5,673 bases of DNA from Microthrixaceae bacterium. GTDB lineage: Bacteria > Actinomycetota > Acidimicrobiia > Acidimicrobiales > Acidimicrobilacustridaceae. The translations under genes were made by a program, and so were the position numbers. The notes beneath the pieces were generated by a model. It searched no databases, was not told where the DNA came from, and saw only the letters and a program-made list of their open reading frames with translations. The stretch is from the NCBI GenBank assembly GCA_947455015.1, contig CANGMY010000111.1:1-5673 (forward strand), in the 5' to 3' direction. Below, in pieces: positions 1 through 5,673 of this stretch (position 1 is its first letter; each line of letters opens with the position of its first letter).

Positions 1-447
1 AATGGCGCGCGCCGACAAAGCATTCCTGAGTTGGTTGACCTCTTTCGGCTCGCTGTCGGTGCGGGGCTCTCGGTGCACCAAGTTGTCGATGTTGTTGAAC
101 CTCACGCACCCGAGGTGTTTTCTCCAACGCTCGTTGAAGTGCACCGACGAGTCTCGCTCGGTCAGCGACTCGGCGACGCCCTCGATGCCTTCGACGAATT
201 GGGAGAACCAGTCCGACCTCTGGCTTCGGCATTGCGGGCATCGGCGTTCGATGGCGTGGCACTTGGTCCAGCCCTCGAACGAGTGGCGGCCGATGCTCGT
301 ATGCAGCGTCGAAGGTGGGCCGAAATCAACGCTCGAAAACTTCCGGTACAACTTTTGTTTCCTTTGGTTGTGTGCATCCTTCCGGCCTTTGGACTTTTGG
401 CGATCGTGCCGCTCGTTGTGTCCTCGCTGAGTTCGCTCCATTGGTAA
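1..447 (+). CDS. tadC: TadC-like type II secretion system F family protein (5' truncated by window edge)
   Basis: This is the C-terminal 148 residues of an inner-membrane platform protein of the Flp/Tad pilus (T2SSF family). Such proteins sit in the membrane with the TadA ATPase and help push pilin subunits into the growing pilus. The reading frame is open from base 1, so the true start is outside the window. Seen in the sequence: the segment IPELVDLFRLAVGAGLSV near the left edge is typical of the start of a T2SSF helical domain. An Arg-rich stretch (RRRWAEINARKLPV) then leads into a hydrophobic helix at about fragment residues 115-140, with the PLVVCILPAFGLLAIVPLV pattern common in actinobacterial TadC. 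The gene ends 46 bases before the pilin start, so the two are probably in one operon. TadB is a related family, but the position directly before the pilin and the short tail favour TadC. Confidence 0.87.
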   Translation, partial: NGARRQSIPELVDLFRLAVGAGLSVHQVVDVVEPHAPEVFSPTLVEVHRRVSLGQRLGDALDAFDELGEPVRPLASALRASAFDGVALGPALERVAADARMQRRRWAEINARKLPVQLLFPLVVCILPAFGLLAIVPLVVSSLSSLHW

Positions 448-481
448 CGGCCTGACTTCCCCCTTCCATTTCATGACATCG

Positions 482-487
482 AAGGAG
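482..487 (+). promoter_or_regulatory. Shine-Dalgarno site that sets the start of the DUF4244 pilin
   Basis: AAGGAG lies 6 bases before the ATG at 494. The alternative in-frame ATG at 473 has only a pyrimidine-rich stretch (ttcccccttcc) upstream and no Shine-Dalgarno sequence. This favours the 494 start, which gives an 82-residue protein instead of 89. Confidence 0.7.
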
Positions 488-493
488 TTCTTT

Positions 494-742
494 ATGAATC
501 GTGGTATCCGGCGTGTGCGACGCGCCTTGAATGAACTGGCATCGGCCAGGCTTGAACAACTCAACGACTCGGAAATTGAGCGTGCAAGTAACGATCGTGG
601 TCAGACCACTGCGGAATATGCACTCGTATTGCTTGGTGCTGCAGGGATCGCCCTCTTACTTCTTGGCTGGGCCACGCAATCAGGCGCTATCGGCACTCTG
701 TTCGACGCAGTGCTCGGTGGCGTTATCGGCAAGGTGAAGTGA
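494..742 (+). CDS. DUF4244 / Flp-type pilin subunit
   Basis: This is a small pilin-like protein of 82 residues, probably the main Flp-type subunit of the Tad pilus encoded here. After a basic, hydrophilic leader of about 36 residues comes DRGQTTAEYALVLL. This matches the prepilin peptidase site: cleavage would fall after Gly36, with Glu41 at +5 and Tyr42 at +6, the Glu-Tyr pair characteristic of Flp pilins. One hydrophobic helix follows (about residues 43-60), then a short tail ending in GGVIGKVK. The family assignment (DUF4244, the type next to TadC and TadE in Actinobacteria) rests on this pattern and on the neighbours. The start at 494 was chosen for its AAGGAG site; the ATG at 473 would add seven residues. 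The stop codon overlaps the ATG of the TadE gene by one base, which suggests translational coupling. The leader is longer than in most Flp pilins. The prepilin peptidase is not in the window. Confidence 0.85.
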   Translation: MNRGIRRVRRALNELASARLEQLNDSEIERASNDRGQTTAEYALVLLGAAGIALLLLGWATQSGAIGTLFDAVLGGVIGKVK

Positions 743-1140
743 TGACGGCGAGGCGGGGGGATCAAGGGCAATCCACCGTGGAGTTCGCATTGGTCCTCCC
801 CCTCGTTGTGCTCGTGGTGTTGTTCATCGTGCAGGCAGGGTTTGTTGTGCGCGACCAATTGCTGGTCTCCCACGCGGCGCGAGAAGCGGCGCGTGCCGCT
901 GCTGTGAGCGATTCCGATCGTTCGGGCGCTGCGCTTGCTGCAGCGCGTCAGGCGGGCGAACTCTCTACCGAGCGTCTTTCGGCGAGTGCCGTCATGGTGG
1001 ACGGCGATGCAACTGTCCGCGTGGTGATTTCGTATCGGAGCACGACAGACATCGCGATCATTGGTTCGCTTGTTCCCGATATCGATTTGCAGGCGACAGT
1101 GCAGATGCGTGTCGAGTCAGACGGAAAGCATCGCCCGTAA
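742..1140 (+). CDS. tadE: TadE-like minor pilin / pilus assembly protein
   Basis: This 132-residue protein of the TadE family is a pseudopilin thought to work with the major pilin during Flp pilus assembly or anchoring. A short basic N-terminus leads into DQGQSTVEFALVLPLVVLVV. The predicted cut is after Gly9, with Glu14 at +5 and Phe15 at +6, followed by one hydrophobic helix to about residue 33. The remaining part is soluble, Ala-rich and then beta-rich (DATVRVVISYRS), as expected for the exposed TadE domain. The ATG at 742 is preferred over the GTG at 739 because AAGG at 731-734 stands 7 bases before it, and it gives the TGATG overlap with the pilin gene. The 3' end overlaps the convergent helicase gene by 24 bases. 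No second TadE/TadF-like gene follows, although related clusters often have one. Confidence 0.86.
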   Translation: MTARRGDQGQSTVEFALVLPLVVLVVLFIVQAGFVVRDQLLVSHAAREAARAAAVSDSDRSGAALAAARQAGELSTERLSASAVMVDGDATVRVVISYRSTTDIAIIGSLVPDIDLQATVQMRVESDGKHRP

Positions 1141-3402
1141 CAACTCGATCGCCGCAGCTTTATCGAGTGGTTCATTGCCGTTTCCACATTTGGGCGACTG
1201 GATGCATGAGGGGCACCCTGCATCACATTCGCAGGATTCAATGACCTCGAGCGTGGCTCGGAGATGGCGGTCGGCTGCGGCGAAGCCGAGTTCAGCCATG
1301 CCCGCCCCGCCGGGATAGGCATCGTGGATAACGATCGTGGCTGCGCCAGTTTCGGTCAGATATGGCGTTGAGACACCGCCGACATCCCAACGATCGCAAA
1401 TGGCAAACAACGGGAGGATGCCGATGCCTGCATGTTCGGCAGCGTGAAGCGCGCCAGGCAGTTCCGCAGGTCCGAGACCAGCAGCACTCGCAATGTGGTC
1501 TTCGAAGATGTACCAGAAGGCACGTGTCACAAGTTTCGACGATGGCAGATCGAGTTCGTGCATACCCAACTGCTCACGCGTGAAAGTATCGAAGCGCCGG
1601 TAACCGATAACGGTGGTTTCCACTTCGACGGTCCCGACACAAACGGTGGCATTGCCGATTTCGCGTTCCTCGTCGGTGTGAAGAATACGAATGTCGGTAA
1701 CGGCTCGTGGCTGGGTGTATTCGCCACCGTCGTGCGGTTCAACGATTGCGACGTGATCATCGAGATCAAGTTCGCTCACTCGCCACGCGGTTCCTTGATG
1801 CAAGTAGATCGAGCCTGGATGCACGAGTCGAAACGCACGAGCCCCGTCGACTGTTCCAATCAACGAACCGTCTGCAGTGGCGATGCGGAACTCGTTGGCA
1901 TTTGCACTACGCAAACCGATGTCGTTTGCGGGACGACCGCGTCCGCTCCAGACCGCACCCAGCCCAGCGCGCGCAGTAGGCATGCGGATCTTGAGGAGAT
2001 CGTCCTGAACGAGTTCGCGGATTGCATCGTCGAGAACGTCGGGCCACCACGCTTCGTCAGCATCGGTAAGCGGTAGTTCAAAAGCGGCGCAGGCCAAGTG
2101 CGGATACAAGACGTACGGATTGTTGGTGTTGACGACCGCTGGTTCGGGGGATCGTTGAAAGAGTTCGATGGGATTGTGAACGAACCATTGGTCGAGTTGA
2201 TCGTCCCCAGCGACCAGAACGGCCAACGATTGTTGCGACTCGCGACCGGCACGACCTGCCTGCTGCCACATCGATGCAATGGTTCCGGGGAAACCATTGA
2301 GAATGCAGGCGTCGAGTCCACCCACGTCGATACCGAGTTCAAGTGCTGTCGTCGCAACGACTCCTCGGAGTGTTCCGTCAAAGAGTTCCTTCTCGATTTC
2401 TCGACGTTCAGCCGTGAGATAGCCACCGCGATAGGACCGGACAGTGGGAGCAAGGCGCTTGGTGAGCCGACGTTGTACGTCGGCAGTAACAAGTTCGGTT
2501 CCTTTGCGGCTGCGGCAGAATGCGATCGTTCGGTGATCATCTTTGATGAGTGCACTCATAAGTTCCGCTGTATCGCGCGATGACGACACCGACTTTGGTT
2601 CTTCCTCAGACCCATCGTTGATGCCGTCTGGATCCCACAACACGAAGAGGCGCTCGCCGCGAGGCGATCCGTCTTCAACGACTGCTTCGACGGGGAGTCC
2701 GCAAAGTGTTGAAGCGAGTGCCGATGGATCGCCGATGGTCGCAGAAGTGAAGATGAACACGGGATCGGATCCGTAGTGCGCGCAAATGCGCCGCAAGCGC
2801 CGAAGCACTTGCGCAACGTTGCTGCCGAACATGCCGCGCAACATGTGCAGCTCGTCGATGACGACGTACCGAAGTCGTTTGAAGTACGTGCCCCAGTTGG
2901 CGTGCACCGGCAGCATGCTCATGTGCAGCATTTCTGGATTCGTGAGCAAAACATTTGCGTGCGAGCGAGTCCACTTGCGTTGCTCAGGGGAGGAATCGCC
3001 GTCATGGGTTGCCGCGATGAGGCCCGGAACATTGAGTGAAGTGATCGAACGGAGTTGGTCCTGGGCGAGCGCCTTGGTGGGAAAGAGAAGCAGCGCAGTG
3101 GCCGGGAGGGGACCAGCAGCGATCGCTTCGGCGATTGGAAGTTGAAAGCACAGCGATTTTCCCGATGCCGTGCCGGTTGCGATTGCGACGGAACGGCCTG
3201 CTCTTGCGTGGTTGATCGCCTCGGCCTGGTGCGACCACAGGCCTTGTTCGGGGACAAGATCTTCAATGACGTCAGAAAGAGGTTGGGCGAGTTTGGCGAA
3301 ACGTGCACTGCGTTCTGGGGAACGTTCGACGTGCACAACGCGAGGGTCTGTGCCGAGCGCGGCCACAAACGCGTCGAGAGTTGGGGGAGTGCGCCGAGCC
3401 AT
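1117..3402 (-). CDS. MrfA/YprA-family DExH-box helicase with C-terminal zinc-binding cysteine cluster
   Basis: This 761-residue superfamily 2 ATP-dependent helicase belongs to the family of Bacillus subtilis MrfA (YprA), which acts in repair of mitomycin C damage, and of mycobacterial Rv3649. Motifs in order: HQ at 58-59 (LWSHQAEAI); Walker A ATGTASGKS at 75-83 with Lys82; motif Ia FPTKALAQDQ at 107-116; motif II DELH at 183-186; motif III SAT at 220-222; ELGIDVGGLD at 355-364; motif VI QQAGRAGR at 380-387 with its arginine fingers. The C-terminal DUF1998/MZB region has AYPGGAGMAELGF and a cysteine cluster (Cys724, 726, 730, 733, 739), of which four would bind zinc. Length fits the family. 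The frame is open upstream to 3567, but residues there are not helicase-like; MARRTPPTLD at 3402 is a natural beginning and has promoter-like hexamers just before it. A GTG at 3438 is a weaker alternative. The substrate is inferred from relatives, and no MrfB-type exonuclease gene is in the window. Confidence 0.93.
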   Translation of the reverse strand: MARRTPPTLDAFVAALGTDPRVVHVERSPERSARFAKLAQPLSDVIEDLVPEQGLWSHQAEAINHARAGRSVAIATGTASGKSLCFQLPIAEAIAAGPLPATALLLFPTKALAQDQLRSITSLNVPGLIAATHDGDSSPEQRKWTRSHANVLLTNPEMLHMSMLPVHANWGTYFKRLRYVVIDELHMLRGMFGSNVAQVLRRLRRICAHYGSDPVFIFTSATIGDPSALASTLCGLPVEAVVEDGSPRGERLFVLWDPDGINDGSEEEPKSVSSSRDTAELMSALIKDDHRTIAFCRSRKGTELVTADVQRRLTKRLAPTVRSYRGGYLTAERREIEKELFDGTLRGVVATTALELGIDVGGLDACILNGFPGTIASMWQQAGRAGRESQQSLAVLVAGDDQLDQWFVHNPIELFQRSPEPAVVNTNNPYVLYPHLACAAFELPLTDADEAWWPDVLDDAIRELVQDDLLKIRMPTARAGLGAVWSGRGRPANDIGLRSANANEFRIATADGSLIGTVDGARAFRLVHPGSIYLHQGTAWRVSELDLDDHVAIVEPHDGGEYTQPRAVTDIRILHTDEEREIGNATVCVGTVEVETTVIGYRRFDTFTREQLGMHELDLPSSKLVTRAFWYIFEDHIASAAGLGPAELPGALHAAEHAGIGILPLFAICDRWDVGGVSTPYLTETGAATIVIHDAYPGGAGMAELGFAAADRHLRATLEVIESCECDAGCPSCIQSPKCGNGNEPLDKAAAIELLRAMLSV

Positions 3403-3409
3403 CGGGCTG

Positions 3410-3438
3410 ATCGTATGACCGGAGTCTGACTCTGCCAC
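3410..3438 (-). promoter_or_regulatory. Candidate promoter of the helicase gene, possibly leaderless
   Basis: Read on the minus strand, GTGGCA (3438-3433, four of six matches to TTGACA) is followed by a 17-base spacer and TACGAT (3415-3410, fitting the TAnnnT pattern of a -10 box). The -10 box ends 7 bases before the ATG at 3402. That is the distance expected if transcription begins on the A of the start codon. No Shine-Dalgarno sequence precedes this ATG, which also fits a leaderless message, common in Actinobacteria. This was read by eye and has not been tested. Confidence 0.42.
3422..3432. repeat. 11-base perfect dyad in the helicase promoter spacer
   Basis: GAGTC-T-GACTC is an inverted repeat of 5-base arms around one base. 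It lies wholly inside the 17-base spacer between the predicted -35 and -10 boxes of the helicase gene, a place where a repressor could block RNA polymerase. It does not look like an actinobacterial LexA box. A dyad of this size can occur by chance. Confidence 0.3.
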
Positions 3439-3537
3439 TCTCCGCCAGATTTTCGGCCGGGACGGACAGCGATTCGACCGGTAACCTTGCGTCTCTCGGC
3501 GCAGTTGTGTCGGCCACTCACCGAAACGGATTCTCGG

Positions 3538-3888
3538 GTGATTTTTGATCTGGCGGTAACCGAACATAGTGATGGCGTTGTGGTCATTTCGATAATCGGC
3601 GAACTCGACATGTCAACAGCACCGCGACTTCGGGAGGAACTGATTCGCGTCGCGGCCGCCATGGAAACGCCGCGTGTGGTGCTCGACCTGGCTGGTGTCG
3701 ATCTGCTTGATCCGACTGGTCTCGGTGTGATCTTCGACGGAGTGAAACGCACTCGATCTCGCGGCGGCGACCTGACATTGGCTCGTGCCGAAGCCCAGGT
3801 GCTCCGGGATCTGGAAATTACGAGAGTGATCGAGATTCTCCCGGTATTCGAATCGGTGGACGAGGCGGTCCAGTCATTCTCCGGCTGA
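3538..3888 (+). CDS. STAS-domain anti-sigma-factor antagonist
   Basis: This 116-residue single-domain STAS protein is of the SpoIIAA/RsbV type. Such proteins bind an anti-sigma kinase when unphosphorylated and so free a sigma factor. Seen in the sequence: VVVISIIGELDMSTAPRLRE at 14-33, the beta strand and loop of the family, and VLDLAGVDLLDPTGLGVIF at 48-66. Thr60 aligns with the phosphorylated Ser58 of SpoIIAA; Pro59 replaces the usual Ser. The end (ITRVIEILPVFESVDEAVQS) is also typical. The GTG at 3538 was chosen because it puts the domain at the usual distance from the N-terminus, and GGA stands 7 bases before it. The frame stays open to a TTG at 3487, which would add 17 unlike residues. 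It is divergent from the helicase gene with a 135-base gap. No partner kinase or sigma factor gene is visible, so its target is unknown. Confidence 0.88.
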   Translation: MIFDLAVTEHSDGVVVISIIGELDMSTAPRLREELIRVAAAMETPRVVLDLAGVDLLDPTGLGVIFDGVKRTRSRGGDLTLARAEAQVLRDLEITRVIEILPVFESVDEAVQSFSG

Positions 3889-3958
3889 CTTTCGAGATGT
3901 AATACACACGTCACATTTGGGAAACCGGTTGATGATCTTGCCGGAATAGACAGCAAGG

Positions 3959-5392
3959 ATGGGATTGCCAGTGACCGACAATGAACTGACAGAACACCAT
4001 CCATGGAGCCATACGTGGCTCGGGACGGATCGGTTCTTGGCTCGTCGGCTGGCCCGGCCAGCGGCCCGATTTCTCGCGATTGAAGCAGCGAGCGGAATCT
4101 TGCTGCTCGCTGCCACAGTGATTGCGCTGATCTGGGCGAACTCACCATGGAAGGACTCCTACGCGTCATTTCTGAATGCAGAAATCATTCTTGACGCAGG
4201 ACCTGTGGGCATCCATCTCACGCTGCAGGAGTTTGTGAATGACGCGCTCATGGCGTTTTTCTTCTTCGTCGCCGGCCTTGAAATCAAGAGAGAGTTAGTC
4301 AAGGGCGAGCTTCGGGATCGCAAGGCTGCTGCACTTCCGATCATCGCCGCACTTGGCGGAATGATCGTTCCGGCCATCATCTACTTTGCGATCAATGCCG
4401 GTTCATCCTCGTCACATGGATGGGGGATTCCGATGGCGACCGACATCGCGTTCGCCGTTGGCATCGTTTCGCTTCTCGGCAATCGAGTTCCGGTTGCGCT
4501 GAAACTCTTTCTTCTCACCCTTGCTGTCGCCGACGACTTGGGCGCCATTGGTGTCATCGCGATCTTCTATAGCCAGTCAGTCAATTTCGTGTGGCTTGGC
4601 GCGTCAGTTGCATTGCTTGTTCTCGTATGGCTGATGCGCCGCCGACGCATTTGGTACGGCCCGCTGTATCTCGCAATCGGCATCGTGGTTTGGTACTGCA
4701 TGTTGAAATCTGGCGTGCACGCGACGGTGGCGGGAGTCGCGATGGGCTTCTTGACTCCGACGGATGCATTGCGTCCTGATCTCGATTCGGAAGCAATTGC
4801 CGACCGACTGGAAAACCAAGCGGAGTTGAGCGCAGCTGATGTTGCCGCCGCATCGTTTTTGATTAATGAGTCAGTGCCAGTTGGTGAGCGTCTCGTTGAT
4901 CGGATCCTCCCCTGGACGAGTTACGTGATTATCCCGATCTTTGCGCTTTGCAACGCAGGGATTCTGCTCACATCTGAATCACTTCGTGCCGCAGCGGGCT
5001 CAACGGTCACATGGGGAGTTGCACTCGGACTCGTTGTTGGAAAAACAGTGGGCGTATTTGGAGCCGCAACGATTGCGATTGCAATTGGGATTGCTCGTCG
5101 CCCGCGCGGCGCGACCAATCTTCATGTGCTCGGTATTGCAATGGCCGCAGGTATTGGCTTCACGGTCGCACTGTTTGTGACTGGGCTCGCCTTTACTGAT
5201 CCGATGTTCACTGAAGAGGCCAAAGTCGGAATTCTCGGTGCTTCCGCCGTGGCCGGGCTTCTCTCCGCCGTTGTATTGAGCATCGCTGCGAAACGATCAA
5301 GCGCTGCAGAACTCGCGATTGAAGCTGCAGAGAATGCTGAACTCTTCGATGTGATTCCTAACTCAGCGCTGATCCCAAAAAGCCCCAATTAA
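3959..5392 (+). CDS. nhaA: NhaA-family Na+/H+ antiporter
   Basis: This 477-residue inner-membrane antiporter exports Na+ (or Li+) in exchange for H+, helping with pH and salt balance. Key residues match Escherichia coli NhaA by motif and spacing: Asp95 in NDALMAFFFF (Asp65), Glu108 and Glu112 in GLEIKRE (Glu78, Glu82), Asp162 in ATDIAFA (Asp133), Asp192-Asp193 in VADDLGAIG (Asp163-Asp164), and Lys362 in VVGKTVG (Lys300). Many hydrophobic helices fill about residues 40-442. It is longer than the E. coli protein (about 390): there is a hydrophilic N-terminus of about 38 residues, an extra loop of roughly 30 residues at about 268-315, and a tail of about 35 residues after the last helix. The start is uncertain. 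The ATG at 3959 has no well-placed Shine-Dalgarno site, while the GTG at 3971 has AAGGATGG ending 8 bases before it; the choice changes only four residues. It follows the STAS gene by 70 bases, in which I see no terminator or clear promoter. Confidence 0.95.
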   Translation: MGLPVTDNELTEHHPWSHTWLGTDRFLARRLARPAARFLAIEAASGILLLAATVIALIWANSPWKDSYASFLNAEIILDAGPVGIHLTLQEFVNDALMAFFFFVAGLEIKRELVKGELRDRKAAALPIIAALGGMIVPAIIYFAINAGSSSSHGWGIPMATDIAFAVGIVSLLGNRVPVALKLFLLTLAVADDLGAIGVIAIFYSQSVNFVWLGASVALLVLVWLMRRRRIWYGPLYLAIGIVVWYCMLKSGVHATVAGVAMGFLTPTDALRPDLDSEAIADRLENQAELSAADVAAASFLINESVPVGERLVDRILPWTSYVIIPIFALCNAGILLTSESLRAAAGSTVTWGVALGLVVGKTVGVFGAATIAIAIGIARRPRGATNLHVLGIAMAAGIGFTVALFVTGLAFTDPMFTEEAKVGILGASAVAGLLSAVVLSIAAKRSSAAELAIEAAENAELFDVIPNSALIPKSPN

Positions 5393-5421
5393 AGGGAGTA
5401 ACGAGCGTCGCTGAAATTTTC

Positions 5422-5673
5422 TCAGGTCGGCTTGGAATCGCCTGTTTCGATGTAGCGACCGAGTTCTCGACGTGCGAGTTGCATGCGATGAACTTCGTCG
5501 GGTCCGTCGGCGAATCGAAGTGTGCGAAGGCCGGCCCACATTCCCGCTAATGGGAAATCTTGTGACACACCGCCGCCGCCATGCGCCTGTATAGCTCGAT
5601 CGACAACGGCGAGAGCAACGTTAGGTGCGATCACTTTGATGGCAGAGATTTCTGTACGCGCACCCTTGTTGCC
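5422..5673 (-). CDS. Acyl-CoA dehydrogenase, C-terminal part (ACAD10/11-like), cut by window edge
   Basis: These are the last 83 residues of a flavin-dependent acyl-CoA dehydrogenase, which would oxidise an acyl-CoA to the enoyl-CoA. The frame is open to the right edge, so the N-terminal and middle domains, including most of the FAD and substrate sites, are outside the window. Seen in the sequence: ARTEISAIKVIAPNVALAVV, then VDRAIQAHGGGGVSQDFPLA at fragment residues 24-43 (the helical region with the Gln-x-His-Gly motif near FAD), and TLRFADGPDEVHRMQLARRE at 51-70. The ADGPDEVH block is typical of the ACAD10/ACAD11-like branch, where Asp stands at the place of the Glu in the YEGTSQ motif of medium-chain enzymes. 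It is convergent with nhaA, 29 bases apart. The exact substrate cannot be told from this piece. Confidence 0.9.
   Translation of the reverse strand, partial: GNKGARTEISAIKVIAPNVALAVVDRAIQAHGGGGVSQDFPLAGMWAGLRTLRFADGPDEVHRMQLARRELGRYIETGDSKPT

Noticed and set aside
2..430. Open frame of 142 residues on the plus strand at the left edge
   Set aside because: It overlaps the TadC frame, which has the proper T2SSF sequence and membrane helix; this one has a Cys/Arg/Ser-rich composition and no domain.
598..608. TGGTC-A-GACCA dyad
   Set aside because: It lies within the pilin coding sequence at the conserved cleavage motif, with a one-base loop; likely chance from the codons used.
1432..2076. Open frame of 214 residues on the plus strand
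   Set aside because: It is fully antisense to the helicase gene, which has a complete set of family motifs in its own frame; the translation shows no recognisable domain and no ribosome binding site.
1860..2555. Open frame of 231 residues on the minus strand
   Set aside because: It lies on the same strand as the helicase gene in another frame, with no domain visible; it is a shadow.
3925..3944. CCGG…CCGG repeat upstream of nhaA as a possible riboswitch or hairpin
   Set aside because: Only four pairs with a 12-base loop, and no conserved ion-sensing riboswitch elements are visible.
2919..4169. Open frame of 416 residues on the minus strand
   Set aside because: It runs across the helicase 5' end, the divergent intergenic region, the STAS gene and the start of nhaA. 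The product is Ser/Arg/Pro-rich low-complexity sequence, typical of an out-of-frame translation.
5393..5421. Possible terminator between nhaA and the acyl-CoA dehydrogenase gene (AGCG-T-CGCT, then GAAATTTT; also CTGA…TCAG)
   Set aside because: The first has a one-base loop and the second only a 4-base stem; neither forms a convincing hairpin with a U-tract.

Overview
The window looks like ordinary chromosomal DNA from an actinomycete-type bacterium. GC content is moderately high by eye (not counted). The Flp/Tad pilus genes run in the order TadC, DUF4244 pilin, TadE, and meet a convergent MrfA/YprA-type helicase. This 'helicase/secretion neighbourhood' is known from Actinobacteria; the Rv3649 to Rv3659c region of Mycobacterium tuberculosis is the example I remember. 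The moderate GC and the mix with an ACAD10/11-type acyl-CoA dehydrogenase and an NhaA with a long loop would fit a class such as Acidimicrobiia, but that is a guess.

Bases 1-1140, plus strand, hold the 3' end of a Tad pilus operon. It contains the C-terminal part of TadC (inner-membrane platform), a small DUF4244/Flp-type pilin, and a TadE-like minor pilin. The two pilin-like genes overlap by one base (TGATG). Each carries a prepilin cleavage motif, with Gly before the cut and Glu at +5. Together they would contribute to an Flp-type pilus whose ATPase and other parts lie upstream of the window.

Bases 1117-3402, minus strand, encode a complete superfamily 2 DExH helicase with a C-terminal cysteine cluster. 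Its end overlaps the end of tadE by 24 bases. A promoter-like pair of hexamers sits just upstream of its ATG, spaced as expected for a leaderless transcript, and a short perfect dyad lies in the promoter spacer.

Bases 3538-3888, plus strand, encode a single STAS-domain anti-sigma-factor antagonist. No partner kinase or sigma factor is visible. After a 70-base gap comes a full NhaA Na+/H+ antiporter (3959-5392, plus), with all the key ion-binding residues present. Bases 5422-5673, minus strand, are the C-terminal end of an acyl-CoA dehydrogenase that enters from beyond the right edge.

The genes fall into unrelated jobs: pilus assembly, DNA repair, regulation by partner switching, ion homeostasis and acyl-CoA oxidation. 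I found no mobile element, CRISPR array, RNA gene or clearly new system. The points of interest are small: the gene arrangement, start-site signals and a few residue substitutions.
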